Below, piece by piece: positions 18,472-27,260 of a stretch of 64,000 nucleotides of DNA (positions are counted from its first letter, which is position 1; each line of letters begins with the position of its first letter). Origin of the DNA: Glaciecola sp028401415 (lineage in GTDB: Bacteria; Pseudomonadota; Gammaproteobacteria; Enterobacterales; Alteromonadaceae); NCBI RefSeq assembly GCF_028401415.2, contig NZ_CP171821.2, positions 1 to 64,000 on the forward strand, given 5' to 3'. The position numbers and the translations under genes are program-made. The notes below the pieces were generated by a model that saw only the letters and a program-made list of their open reading frames with translations, ran no database searches and was not told the origin of the DNA.

Positions 18472-19746
18472 ATGAATAGTAGAAAATTACCATTTATTAA
18501 ATCCATCGCGGTGTGCACCTTGTTTTCTTTGTCAGGAATGGCAACAGTTGCGTATGCTCAACAGGCGCCCATTGTTTGTCCTGGCTACAAGCAGCCAAAA
18601 ACAAAGTTATTGGGTGAACGCACCGGTAAGAAACTCCAAGCAGCATTCGAAGCATATAATGAAGAGCGCTTGGCTGATTCGGTAGAATTACTGAGAGATA
18701 TTGAGCCTAAAGAGGAATTTGATAAGGCTTCTGTCGAGCGATTCTTAGGACAAATCTTAGTGTCGATGGATGGCAAAAAGAATGGCGCTGAATCTTTGCG
18801 ACTTTTGCAAACAGCAGCTGGAAGAGAAGTTCTAAACGACCGTGACCAAGCAGACCTATTAAAGTTAGTGGGTGATTTGTCATTGCAGGAAGAAGACTAC
18901 GCTGGTGCGATTTCGTGGTACGACAAGTGGATGGATTTCACATGTAAACGAGATGCGATGACCTACGTAAGAATATCTCAAGCTTACAACGAGCTGAAGG
19001 ATTTCGACAACGTGATTGTTGCCGCTGATAAAGCAATTGAGTTGCAGGAAGAGCCCGATAAAAACCCATATGCTTTAAAACTGAACGCATTTCACGAAAC
19101 GAAAAATTACCCTGAAGCGGTAAAGGTAGCCGAGACTCTAGTTGAGCTGTTTCCGGAGGAGAAAAACTGGTGGACGCAGTTAGGATTCTTCTACATGCTA
19201 GTGGAAAGTTACGATAAAGCCTTGTCTACATTTGCGCTTGCATATAAGCAAGGTTTCTTAACCAAGAAGTCGGAATATAAAGCACTTGTTCAGCTGTATG
19301 CTTCACAAGACGTACCTTTTAAGTCTGCTGAGCTTCATCAGAAGTATATGAAAGAAGGTATGATCGAAGACGATGGTGATTCAATAGCAAATTTGGCTAA
19401 TACTTACCATCAGGCGAAAGAGCATAAAGATGCGGCTAAATATTATGAGCAAGCGGCTCAAATGACGAATGACCCTGAGTTTTATCGCAAAGAGGGGGCT
19501 TTGTTGTTAACAGCTGAAGACTATAAAGGCGCAATTTCTGCACTTGAAAAGTCACTTGAAATGGGTATCGATGACACCGCGAAAGTTCACTTTTCCTTAA
19601 TGGAAGCGAACTTCTACGACGGTGATTTCAGAAAAGCATTTGAGCATGCTGAAGAAGCGAAAAAATCGCCTTCACTTCGTCGCAATGCATCTGCATGGAT
19701 ACCCTACATTGAGGAGAAAGCTAAAAACAGAGGCATTCGCTTGTAG
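18472..19746 (+). CDS. Periplasmic TPR protein at end of TonB operon
   Basis: A 424-aa exported TPR protein: signal peptide (cleavage after VAYA), then about eight helical repeats (for example AGAISWYDKWMDFTCKRDAM, YDKALSTFALAYKQG, YKGAISALEKSLEMG). The gene begins two bases after tonB, so it belongs to the same transcription unit, where TPR proteins are common partners of TtpC-type systems. A role as a scaffold for the energising complex is inference. Confidence 0.8.
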   Translation: MNSRKLPFIKSIAVCTLFSLSGMATVAYAQQAPIVCPGYKQPKTKLLGERTGKKLQAAFEAYNEERLADSVELLRDIEPKEEFDKASVERFLGQILVSMDGKKNGAESLRLLQTAAGREVLNDRDQADLLKLVGDLSLQEEDYAGAISWYDKWMDFTCKRDAMTYVRISQAYNELKDFDNVIVAADKAIELQEEPDKNPYALKLNAFHETKNYPEAVKVAETLVELFPEEKNWWTQLGFFYMLVESYDKALSTFALAYKQGFLTKKSEYKALVQLYASQDVPFKSAELHQKYMKEGMIEDDGDSIANLANTYHQAKEHKDAAKYYEQAAQMTNDPEFYRKEGALLLTAEDYKGAISALEKSLEMGIDDTAKVHFSLMEANFYDGDFRKAFEHAEEAKKSPSLRRNASAWIPYIEEKAKNRGIRL

Positions 19747-19782
19747 CAATTGTACTAAGCGTAGTAAATGTTGGAAAATGAT

Positions 19783-19806
19783 AACCCGCCGCAAGGCGGG
19801 TTATTT
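19783..19806 (+). terminator. Hairpin ending the TonB operon
   Basis: AACCCGCC-GCAA-GGCGGGTT (19783-19802) followed by ATTTATTT. It lies between the convergent ends of the TPR gene (19746) and tmcA (19809) and may serve both. Confidence 0.7.
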
Positions 19807-19808
19807 AT

Positions 19809-22040
19809 TTATCTCAAGTGCTTACCGATGTTCTCAGCTTTCATCAATGCTCTTAACTTTGATGCGTTTTCAAGCTTCTGCGTTTTACTTAAGTTTGGCT
19901 GATGCAATTCTTCGAAAAGCGAGCGGGCTGGACCTAGGTTTGACTCACTAGAGTGGTATAGGCAATACGCTAAGCTCGATTTAGACATATCAAAGGATAG
20001 AGTTTCATTGACAAACAAGGCACGTTTTTGCTTTGTTATGCTTTTTTTAGCCTCTTCTATCGTTTCCTTGTTCTCGAAAGTCAGTAATTCAATTGGGATA
20101 CTGCGGTATATGCTGGGATTAAATCTCTTCAAGTAATGCATATCTATTGCTTGGGACGCTTTTGCAAGATCGTGTATTGCTTTATAGCTTTCGCTCTCTG
20201 AATGCATAAAGTGGCCAGTAACAGCCCCGCTACTAGTGTCTTTCCTATATCCAAGTTTAACAAGGCGAAAGCTGTTTGCTTGCCAGAATTTTACAAGTTT
20301 GGGCGTCATCCCAAAGGAAGTGCTTAGGTTTTGCTTTTGATTCTTTGTCTGCAAGAATATCTTTTTCAAACAGCTCAACATCTGTGAACCGATTCCCTGT
20401 CCCTGTATTTGAGGATGTACCGCTATTCGATTAATTCTCAAAGTAGGTTCACCAAGGACCTCAGGTATTTGCAAGGCTTGAGCAAGCGCTTGAGCGCTCA
20501 TATGACCTTGTACTCGTCGTTTACCCATTGCTATGTCAAATCTCAGCTGATTTTCGTAAAACGTGTCAGCCCCACCTTCTTCAATCGTGCAAATTATGCC
20601 TACACACTGTGAGTTTTCTATATAAAGCCAAATGTGGTAATCACTTGCGCTCAACATTCTTTGAATGTCATTAGGTGTAGACTGATAGTGAGCGCCCTGC
20701 AATAACGAAAAACACTCCCTAAACAGCTTAAAGTCGCCTAAAAGTTCGCTTTTGTTGAGGCAATGTAAACCGTCGGATATATGCAAGGTACTAGTGGGTT
20801 GTTCTGCATCAAGCACTGTCAAATTTGGTGAAAATATCGCAGCCATCATGTTTTCAAGTGCGTCGTTATTATCCCACCTGAAAGCTTGATACAAGCGATA
20901 GTGTTCAGTTGTATTTATTTGCATTGGCAGCCATCGATAAAGTAAGCCTTTACCACTACCTTCGTAACCGTCCATGGTGCTTGATAAAACGGTGTGGCTG
21001 ACTTTTTCACAGAGCTTATCGATTAATTCAGGCGCCATAGAGGCAGCTTCGTCAATAAATAGGTATGAATTTTCAGGTATCTGATCGCTTTGGTCAGGCG
21101 CATAGCTTTGAATAATATTTGTGTTTTTAATTAAGCTTATTTGAGATGAACTTAAGCTTGAATCTTGCGTGAGAAGCTTGTTCACAACGTCTAAGACAAT
21201 CTTGGCTTGAGAAGCGGTAGGTGCACAGATAGCGATCTGAGAATCGTCATTTTCGGATTGTATTGTGCCTATTAATACGCGGCGCAGCGCTTCAAAAGCC
21301 AAAAAGCCTAGTAGTGTGGATTTTCCTCTTCCACGCGCACCCGTTATTAGGCTATTTGAAATGTGCTTTTCATCCCAAGCCCGTAGTATTTTGTTAAAAA
21401 TATCTTGTTGTTTTTTACTTAAGGTAAACCCACTTTGCCTTAAACTGGAGGGCGGTGCATCGCAAACATTTTCAAGTGTAAGTTCGGGCTCTGCTTGTGA
21501 AGCGACTATTGGAAGAATAGCGCCTGAATCGTCTATCTGTGCAACCTGTGAGTCGCCTAGAAAATGTCCAGACAAAAAACTAGCAAAGACACACTCAGTA
21601 TGTGCTTCACCGTAACTGAATTTAATGCCTTGGTGACGGGCAAAGTAGCTAGGCCAGTTTGCGAGCTTAGGGCATAGCATCACTAAAAGACCTGAACGTC
21701 TGATTAGACCTGAAATTGCAAAAAGCGTATTTGCGACTATTCCGTCCATGCAGTCATATATGACTAGATCGAAGTCTTTTCCGAGTAAGGGTTTGATATG
21801 AGATGCTTGTGTAAAGATTACATTGGTATTTGTTTTTACGTAATCACTACCCAGACTACGCTTCGTGTGTTCGTTACCTAGAATCAAACAGCTGTCTAAC
21901 GAAGTGATGAGCGTTTGTAAAGCGCTGTATTGCCTTGAAGTATTTTTGTAGGCCATTAATAGAAGCTGCCTTGATGACGAGTGACTTCGCCTAATGCTTA
22001 GCCAATCACTCAGGTCTTTATCGGATTGTGCTTCATTCAT
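19809..22040 (-). CDS. tmcA: tRNA(Met) cytidine acetyltransferase TmcA
   Basis: TmcA makes N4-acetylcytidine at the wobble base of elongator tRNA-Met. The 743-aa protein has an N-terminal DUF1726-like part, an RNA-helicase-like ATPase with Walker A TGARGRGKSTLLG and a DEAA box (YLFIDEAASMAPELI), and a GNAT acetyltransferase domain with RINRIAVHPQIQGQGIGSQM (acetyl-CoA loop). The C-terminal tRNA-binding tail follows. It is convergent with the TonB operon and divergent from the thioesterase gene. Length and motif order match the family. Confidence 0.93.
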   Translation of the reverse strand: MNEAQSDKDLSDWLSIRRSHSSSRQLLLMAYKNTSRQYSALQTLITSLDSCLILGNEHTKRSLGSDYVKTNTNVIFTQASHIKPLLGKDFDLVIYDCMDGIVANTLFAISGLIRRSGLLVMLCPKLANWPSYFARHQGIKFSYGEAHTECVFASFLSGHFLGDSQVAQIDDSGAILPIVASQAEPELTLENVCDAPPSSLRQSGFTLSKKQQDIFNKILRAWDEKHISNSLITGARGRGKSTLLGFLAFEALRRVLIGTIQSENDDSQIAICAPTASQAKIVLDVVNKLLTQDSSLSSSQISLIKNTNIIQSYAPDQSDQIPENSYLFIDEAASMAPELIDKLCEKVSHTVLSSTMDGYEGSGKGLLYRWLPMQINTTEHYRLYQAFRWDNNDALENMMAAIFSPNLTVLDAEQPTSTLHISDGLHCLNKSELLGDFKLFRECFSLLQGAHYQSTPNDIQRMLSASDYHIWLYIENSQCVGIICTIEEGGADTFYENQLRFDIAMGKRRVQGHMSAQALAQALQIPEVLGEPTLRINRIAVHPQIQGQGIGSQMLSCLKKIFLQTKNQKQNLSTSFGMTPKLVKFWQANSFRLVKLGYRKDTSSGAVTGHFMHSESESYKAIHDLAKASQAIDMHYLKRFNPSIYRSIPIELLTFENKETIEEAKKSITKQKRALFVNETLSFDMSKSSLAYCLYHSSESNLGPARSLFEELHQPNLSKTQKLENASKLRALMKAENIGKHLR

Positions 22041-22178
22041 TAACGATATGCGCTATGCTCCTACTAATGAGCATAGTTTAACCTCAATCCCTAATAAGAC
22101 ATAGCGCAGCTTAGGCGCTTTTAAAATGATTGTGCTTTTAAATACTAACTTAGCAACTAAATCAAACAGGAATATGCC

Positions 22179-22589
22179 ATGCGATTTTTATCTCGACGTC
22201 TAGTCATGCCAGAGGATTTGAACTATGCCAATTCGCTTTTCGGCGGCAGGGCACTTGCTTGGATTGATGAGGAAGCCGCCATTTACGCAATATGCCAGCT
22301 AGAAACCAATTGTCTGGTCACTAAGCACATTGGCGAAATCAGCTTCGAGTCTCCTGCCACTATGGGAGATATTGTAGAATTTGGATTGGCGACAAAAAAT
22401 GTGGGAACAAGCTCTATCACTGTCACGTGCCTGGTGAGAAACAAAGCGACTAAAAAAACGATATGCCTTGCCGATGATATCGTCTTTGTAGCGGTTGATC
22501 CGAAGACTCGACAACCCGTCCCGCACAACAAAACCAAAGAAAGCCTGCTTGAGCAAACTGAAAAAGAAATCCAACAGCTTAATTTGTAA
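22179..22589 (+). CDS. Hot-dog fold acyl-CoA thioesterase
   Basis: A 136-aa YciA/BACH-type thioesterase that cleaves acyl-CoA to free fatty acid and CoA. The family motif is clear in MPEDLNYANSLFGGRALAWI: the Asn/Gly turn and the following DEEAA supply the active site, and a beta-sheet with VTVTCLVRNKATKK-like strands follows. It is a single gene, divergent from tmcA, and is followed by the promoter of the thiamine operon. Exact chain-length specificity is not readable. Confidence 0.82.
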   Translation: MRFLSRRLVMPEDLNYANSLFGGRALAWIDEEAAIYAICQLETNCLVTKHIGEISFESPATMGDIVEFGLATKNVGTSSITVTCLVRNKATKKTICLADDIVFVAVDPKTRQPVPHNKTKESLLEQTEKEIQQLNL

Positions 22590-22606
22590 ATAATTATCCT
22601 TGTCGA

Positions 22607-22634
22607 TTGACAAGGCGACCGCGACTGCTATTAT
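22607..22634 (+). promoter_or_regulatory. Sigma-70 promoter for the thiamine operon
   Basis: TTGACA (22607-22612) and TATTAT (22629-22634) are separated by 16 bases. Transcription should start near 22640, right at the 5' edge of the TPP aptamer. The -35 overlaps a small hairpin (22598-22615) after the thioesterase gene. Confidence 0.65.
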
Positions 22635-22637
22635 CCA

Positions 22638-22790
22638 AGCCATCACCAAGGGGTGCGACACGAAAGTGTAGCTGAGATCCATAAGGAAACCCTAATCTAC
22701 CTGATCCGGTTAGTACCGGCGTAGGAATGGCTGACTTACTCATCTATCACCTGCCGTAATACCGGATCTTTTCACTTAACGAAGAGATCC
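22638..22790 (+). promoter_or_regulatory. TPP riboswitch with ribosome-site switch
   Basis: The aptamer spans about 22638-22732: P1 AGCCAT/ATGGCT closes it, and the THI-box cores GGGGTGC, GCTGAGAT, AACCCT, ACCTGATC and GCGTAGGAA are in order. The downstream sequence offers two exclusive folds. Anti-sequestor: GATCCGGT (22703-22710, in the aptamer) pairs with ACCGGATC (22761-22768). Sequestor: GGATCTTTT (22764-22772) pairs with AAGAGATCC (22782-22790), burying the GAAGAGA ribosome site of the receptor ATG at 22795. TPP binding should hold the aptamer half and so favour the sequestor, switching translation off. Confidence 0.93.
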
Positions 22791-22794
22791 AATC

Positions 22795-24933
22795 ATGAAA
22801 AAGTTAACATCGTTTCCCACAGCAATCGCGCTTTGTACCTCTGTGGCCTGTGCCAGCGCTGTATCGCCCGCAAAAGCTCAATCACAACTTAGCGGCGACA
22901 ATGAAAACCTAGCGCAAGTTGAACGCATTGTAGTCACCGCAGACCTGTTTGACAGAAGCCTTTACGAATTGCCAGGAAGTAACCTTGTGATTGCCGATGC
23001 CTTAATAAAGGCGCGCGAAGCGAGACACATTCAGGACATCGTGAGCGTTATGCCCAACGTCAATTTTACCTCCGGCTCAAGTCGCGGGAAGTTCATCCAA
23101 ATTCGCGGAATAGGGGAGCGCAGTCAATTTGCAGAGCCTATCAATCCATCTATTGGCTTGCTAATAGATGATATTGATATTTCTGGGTTAGGCTCCCTTG
23201 CGACGCTTTTTGATGTGCAGCAGGTGGAGTTGCTATCTGGCCCACAGTCGGTGGCTACCGGCATCTCCAGTCTAGGAGGAGTCATTAAGTTAGTCAGCAA
23301 TGGTGCTTCGGGTGCTCGTGCAGATGGCCAAAGCGGACGCTTTTTTGCAAGCTACGGCCAGCAAAATGCACTTAACTTAGGTGCAGCTTTTGGCAGCGAC
23401 ATTACAGATACCCTAAGTGCCAGAGTAAGCGCACAAGTCAATCAAGAAGATGGCTTTGTGCAAAATGCCTTTTTAAATCGTGACGATACCAACAATATTG
23501 ATGAAAAAAGCGCGACTTTATTTCTCTCAAAAGCGCTCAGCGATACCAGCTCACTTTCGCTAAATACCTACTTGTTCGACATAGATAATGGTTACGATGC
23601 CTTTTCATTGGACAACGACAATGTGACTCAATCTGACCAGCCTGGTTTTGATAAAAGCGATGCAAAAGCGGCCAGCGTAAAATACCAGTCGGCATTTGAA
23701 AATGTTGATGTGCAGGCTACGCTAACGTATTTAGATGGCGAGTTTGATTATGCCTACGATGAAGATTGGACATTCCCGGCCTTTCATCCTTTTAGCTACA
23801 GCTCCTTTGACCGATATAATCGTAATGTGACTCGCCAAAGTGCGGATGTGAGAATCAATAGTAACCATAGCGAGACACCTCATCGATGGTTGTTTGGCGC
23901 GAGCTACCGAGATGCTGATGAACAGCTTCTGCGTGAATATACCTTTAATGATGGTGATTTTACGAGTCGTTTTGAGCCCTTATCGCTATCATTATATGGA
24001 CAATATGAATCCCAGCTGTCTGATAGCACGCACGTTGTCGTCGCAGCGCGAATTGAAAATTTTGAAGCTGACTATACCGATTCTGACTTTTTTCAAGAAC
24101 AGCTTGATGACACACTTTTGGCCGCGTCGGTATCGGTGGACCATGAGCTTAAAACCAATCTCGGTCAATCCATGCTGGTCTATGGCAGTATTTCTCGGGG
24201 ATATAAAGCGGGTGGGTTTAACTTTGATCAGCGTTTAAGCGCGGATAATCGCACCTTTGCTCCTGAATACAATTGGAATTATGAACTTGGCATAAAAGGC
24301 AGCGCATTGGAAAATCGCGCGCGCTATCAAGTTACCGTGTTTTATATGCAGCGCGAAGACGCCCAAGTCAGTGATTTCGCTATATTTGAAAATGTACTGG
24401 ACGACGGCACCATAGTGACCTCATTCGCTGACGCGGTACGAAATACCGACACGGGCATTAATCAGGGTATTGAAATCACCAGTAGCTTTACGCTCACCAA
24501 CGATTGGAACCTTAACGCCAACATTGGCTATTTGGATGCGACTTTCGGTGATTACACTAGATTAGATGGCAGCTTTGTTCCCGAGCAAGACCAGGCACAA
24601 GCGCCTGATTTTACGCTCTATTTATCCTCTGCTGTCAACATTTTAGATAATTGGCAGTGGTTTGTTGACCTTGATGCAAAAGACGAATTTCGATTTTCAG
24701 ACGGGCATGAGGAACGAGCACCCTTCACTGTAGTAGTCAACAGCAACTTAAGCTGGCAGTATAACGAGCATTTGGTCAGAATTTGGGTCAAAAACCTGTT
24801 TGATCGTGAGGTCTTTACAAGGGGCTTTGGCGGTTTTAGCAATGATCCTCGGGACGAATATGCTTTTGTGGAGCCTTACTTTCAATTTGGTCAGCAGCGC
24901 CAACTTGGCGTGAGTTATGAATATCAATTTTAA
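22795..24933 (+). CDS. TonB-dependent receptor, probable thiamine uptake
   Basis: A 712-aa receptor: signal peptide (about 1-29, ending AKAQ), TonB-box-like VERIVVTAD, plug domain (about 50-165, with KFIQIRGIGERSQF), and a barrel ending LGVSYEYQF. The TPP riboswitch directly upstream and the thiamine-binding protein, PnuT and kinase genes downstream make thiamine, or a phosphorylated or precursor form of it, the likely substrate. A TonB-type receptor in such operons is known from comparative work on thiamine regulons. It is shorter than the two receptors at 5-12 kb and not a close paralogue of them. Confidence 0.88.
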   Translation: MKKLTSFPTAIALCTSVACASAVSPAKAQSQLSGDNENLAQVERIVVTADLFDRSLYELPGSNLVIADALIKAREARHIQDIVSVMPNVNFTSGSSRGKFIQIRGIGERSQFAEPINPSIGLLIDDIDISGLGSLATLFDVQQVELLSGPQSVATGISSLGGVIKLVSNGASGARADGQSGRFFASYGQQNALNLGAAFGSDITDTLSARVSAQVNQEDGFVQNAFLNRDDTNNIDEKSATLFLSKALSDTSSLSLNTYLFDIDNGYDAFSLDNDNVTQSDQPGFDKSDAKAASVKYQSAFENVDVQATLTYLDGEFDYAYDEDWTFPAFHPFSYSSFDRYNRNVTRQSADVRINSNHSETPHRWLFGASYRDADEQLLREYTFNDGDFTSRFEPLSLSLYGQYESQLSDSTHVVVAARIENFEADYTDSDFFQEQLDDTLLAASVSVDHELKTNLGQSMLVYGSISRGYKAGGFNFDQRLSADNRTFAPEYNWNYELGIKGSALENRARYQVTVFYMQREDAQVSDFAIFENVLDDGTIVTSFADAVRNTDTGINQGIEITSSFTLTNDWNLNANIGYLDATFGDYTRLDGSFVPEQDQAQAPDFTLYLSSAVNILDNWQWFVDLDAKDEFRFSDGHEERAPFTVVVNSNLSWQYNEHLVRIWVKNLFDREVFTRGFGGFSNDPRDEYAFVEPYFQFGQQRQLGVSYEYQF

Positions 24934-24970
24934 ACAGCTAGCGGGCGCTGTAAATCAAAAAGGAACAAAC

Positions 24971-25225
24971 ATGCGATTATTGGTTGAGATATCTTTGTAT
25001 CCCCTGGCAGAAAAATATGTTGAGCCCATTCTTGAATTTATTGAACGATTAAATACCCACAAAACACTGGAAGTGAAAACCAGTACAACGAACACCTTGG
25101 TAGCGGGCGAGTACGAAGATGTCATGCGTATTTTGTGCGCCGAGATGCAGCACACGCATGAAGAAGTAGGGCAAGCTGTATTTGTCTGTAAATTTTTAAA
25201 TGGCACACATTTGAGTATTGATTAG
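24971..25225 (+). CDS. YkoF/MTH1187-like thiamine-binding protein
   Basis: An 84-aa protein with the small ferredoxin-like fold of the thiamine-binding family: MRLLVEISLYPLAEKYVEPI at the start, TNTLVAGEYEDVMRIL in the middle and AVFVCKFLNGTH near the end. I placed the start at ATG 24971, which has AAAAGGA upstream; the open frame extends into the receptor gene but lacks a ribosome site there. Its position between the receptor and PnuT supports a role in capturing thiamine or a precursor in the cell. Confidence 0.75.
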   Translation: MRLLVEISLYPLAEKYVEPILEFIERLNTHKTLEVKTSTTNTLVAGEYEDVMRILCAEMQHTHEEVGQAVFVCKFLNGTHLSID

Positions 25226-25254
25226 TCGAAGGTCATCAAGAGGGAGCATTTAGC

Positions 25255-25884
25255 TTGGAAGCGTTTTTTAGTATTGCCCTTGAACAGTGGCAGCAGCAAA
25301 GCATGGCTGAAATATGCGCCGTTGTATTTTCTATCGCATACGTTTGGCTGGCTGCTGAAGAGTCAATACTTTGCTGGCCAGCGGCGCTCATTTCCACAAT
25401 TCTATTTGCTTATGTGTTTTGGGATGTCAGCTTGTTTTTCCAAATGCTATTGAACATGTATTACGTAATGATGGCTATCATCGGATTTTTGCACTGGCGC
25501 AAGGCAAAAGAGGATTTTAACGCCCTGCACATGCCGCTTTCCTTACACCTTATTGTGTTGGGAGGCGGTATCAGTTTAACCTTGGTGACTGTTTTTTTAG
25601 CGCAAAGCATCGCTCTGCAATGGTTTGCTTATGACTTGTTAGTCTTGGACGCAGGCATTACGATGTTTTCCTTGCTTACCACCTATCTCACCGTCAAAAA
25701 GTACCTCCAGTCATGGATGTACTGGAGTATCATTAACGCGCTAAGTATTTATCTGTTTGCGAGTAATGAGCTTTACTTCACCGTGATATTGATGCTGATT
25801 TTAATTTTGCTTGCCTTAAGAGGTTACATCAACTGGTCTCAAGATATGCTAATTCATCGCGAATACGATACGAGTAACCGGTAA
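25255..25884 (+). CDS. pnuT: PnuT-type thiamine transporter (PnuC family)
   Basis: A 209-aa inner-membrane protein of the PnuC family with seven or so helices. The family stretch AEESILCWPAALISTILFAY, then LFFQMLLNMYYVMMAIIGFL followed by HWRKAK, is readable. PnuC members imports vitamins by facilitated diffusion, and those in TPP-riboswitch operons (PnuT) are known to carry thiamine, which is then trapped by phosphorylation. The start is TTG 25255 behind AGGGAG (25241-25246). The kinase gene begins three bases after the stop. Confidence 0.87.
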   Translation: MEAFFSIALEQWQQQSMAEICAVVFSIAYVWLAAEESILCWPAALISTILFAYVFWDVSLFFQMLLNMYYVMMAIIGFLHWRKAKEDFNALHMPLSLHLIVLGGGISLTLVTVFLAQSIALQWFAYDLLVLDAGITMFSLLTTYLTVKKYLQSWMYWSIINALSIYLFASNELYFTVILMLILILLALRGYINWSQDMLIHREYDTSNR

Positions 25885-25887
25885 AAG

Positions 25888-26739
25888 ATGCTTTCGTTTC
25901 ACCTTTTGCTTGAATATTGCCTTAAACATATCGCGCTCAACACGCGATCTGGCCAAGTAAAGCTTGAACAAATACCCGGCGGAAGCGTTAATCAAAGCTA
26001 TTGTTTAACTGCGGGAAATAAACGCTTTTTAGTCAAGCAATTTGCAGGCAAACGCTGGGTGCCTGTAAACAGGCGGGAACTGCTTGAAATACAAACGCGC
26101 TTGGCAAAACGTGGCTGTGCGCCTATGCCTTTGCATTTGTCTAACAACAATAAAATTTACCTTGAGCAGTGGATTGAGTTTAATGTGAAGTCTTACGACA
26201 TCAAGGACAAAATCGATATACTAGCCAGCAGCCTGCAGCGCATCCACAGTTTGGACGTGCATGACTTTCTATCCAGCGTTGACGAGTCAAAGCAGTCAGG
26301 GCTCAGTTATGACCAAACCATTAAACAATACACGCTTAATCTACCCAGTCATTGGCAAAAATATCTCAAAAATATTCCTGATCCTGAAAAAAAATGGGCT
26401 AAAAAAGCTGATGAGTACAAGCAGGTGTGGAGGGATTATGTCAAACGATATCAATCCGATTTTGTGCTATGTCACAACGACTTGAGTATTGAGCACGTGC
26501 TTGACGATACTGGTATGTTTCTCGATTGGGAATATGTCTCTGCGGGATGCCGCTTTTTCGATTTATTAACCTGCATTCTCGCCAATCAGTTTGACCAAGG
26601 GCAAGCTGATGACTTAATACGTCGTTATATTGAATTATCTGATTATCACAGAAGTGAAGTGCACCAGCGCGTGGCGATATTGCAACCTTTGGTTATTTTT
26701 ACCCATCAACTTTGGTGGCGCGCTTCGCAAGCTCGGTGA
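25888..26739 (+). CDS. Thiamine kinase-like phosphotransferase
   Basis: A 283-aa APH/choline-kinase-fold enzyme: nucleotide loop GGSVNQSYCLTAGNKRFLVKQ (Lys for ATP), catalytic VLCHNDLSIEHVL and metal-binding FLDWEYVSAG. Being the last gene of the TPP-controlled operon and next to PnuT, it most likely phosphorylates thiamine so that the imported vitamin is kept in the cell, the role of ThiK/TnmK. The reading frame is cut at 26739 in an ordinary stop; the tRNA-Trp promoter follows. Confidence 0.8.
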   Translation: MLSFHLLLEYCLKHIALNTRSGQVKLEQIPGGSVNQSYCLTAGNKRFLVKQFAGKRWVPVNRRELLEIQTRLAKRGCAPMPLHLSNNNKIYLEQWIEFNVKSYDIKDKIDILASSLQRIHSLDVHDFLSSVDESKQSGLSYDQTIKQYTLNLPSHWQKYLKNIPDPEKKWAKKADEYKQVWRDYVKRYQSDFVLCHNDLSIEHVLDDTGMFLDWEYVSAGCRFFDLLTCILANQFDQGQADDLIRRYIELSDYHRSEVHQRVAILQPLVIFTHQLWWRASQAR

Positions 26740-26770
26740 AAATTATGCTTTATTTCTTCACCGCGCTCGC

Positions 26771-26776
26771 TATAAT
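26771..26776 (+). promoter_or_regulatory. -10 box of the tRNA-Trp promoter
   Basis: A perfect TATAAT lies 12 bases before the 5' end of the tRNA. No good -35 is evident at the right spacing (TTTATT at 26749-26754 is the best). Confidence 0.6.
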
Positions 26777-26788
26777 GCAAGCGAATTT

Positions 26789-26865
26789 AGGGGTGTAGTT
26801 CGAATTGGTAGAACAGCGGTCTCCAAAACCGATGGTTGGGGGTTCGAGTCCCTCCACCCCTGCCA
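26789..26865 (+). tRNA. tRNA-Trp (anticodon CCA)
   Basis: The acceptor stem AGGGGTG (26789-26795) pairs with CACCCCT (26855-26861); the anticodon loop is CTCCAAA with CCA; T arm GGGGGTTCGAGTCCC; discriminator G and encoded CCA end at 26865. A clean cloverleaf. Confidence 0.97.
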
Positions 26866-26891
26866 CTTATCTTCAAATAGTCGCGTTGTGA

Positions 26892-27242
26892 ATGCATATC
26901 GAAACTAAAACACTATCGATACTACAAGCGATGGGCATTGATGTTTATCATCACAGTGCCTCCGTTGCTGATGAACAGGATGCCGATACAGCGCCTCAAG
27001 CACCAGCAGCCGATTCAGACACACCTTCACATGCAGCGATATCTCAAAAGTCCTGGTTCCCAGATTTGATAGCATTGCTCAAGCTTGATGTTCAGCAATG
27101 TAAGTTTAGTGATACTGCACCGATATCTTTCGACTCAGTCACCAAGAGTCTTGTGTTGCCTGCTACACTTGCTGTTGACGATGCAAAACTCAAACGAGAA
27201 ATCTGGGATGCAATAAAGGGCGAGTTAGACGAGCTTGCTTAA
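26892..27242 (+). CDS. holD: Putative DNA polymerase III psi subunit (HolD-like)
   Basis: A 116-aa acidic protein. The N-terminus (LSILQAMGIDVYHH) resembles the LQxMGI start of HolD, which binds chi/HolC, and the end (LKREIWDAIKGELDEL) resembles its C-terminal helix. The best support is context: it lies 18 bases before rimI, and holD-rimI is the order in E. coli and many gammaproteobacteria. The middle (residues 25-50) is an Asp/Ala/Pro-rich low-complexity stretch. HolD is poorly conserved, so the call is moderate. Confidence 0.6.
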   Translation: MHIETKTLSILQAMGIDVYHHSASVADEQDADTAPQAPAADSDTPSHAAISQKSWFPDLIALLKLDVQQCKFSDTAPISFDSVTKSLVLPATLAVDDAKLKREIWDAIKGELDELA

Positions 27243-27260
27243 GCTCGACTCACAGCTGTG

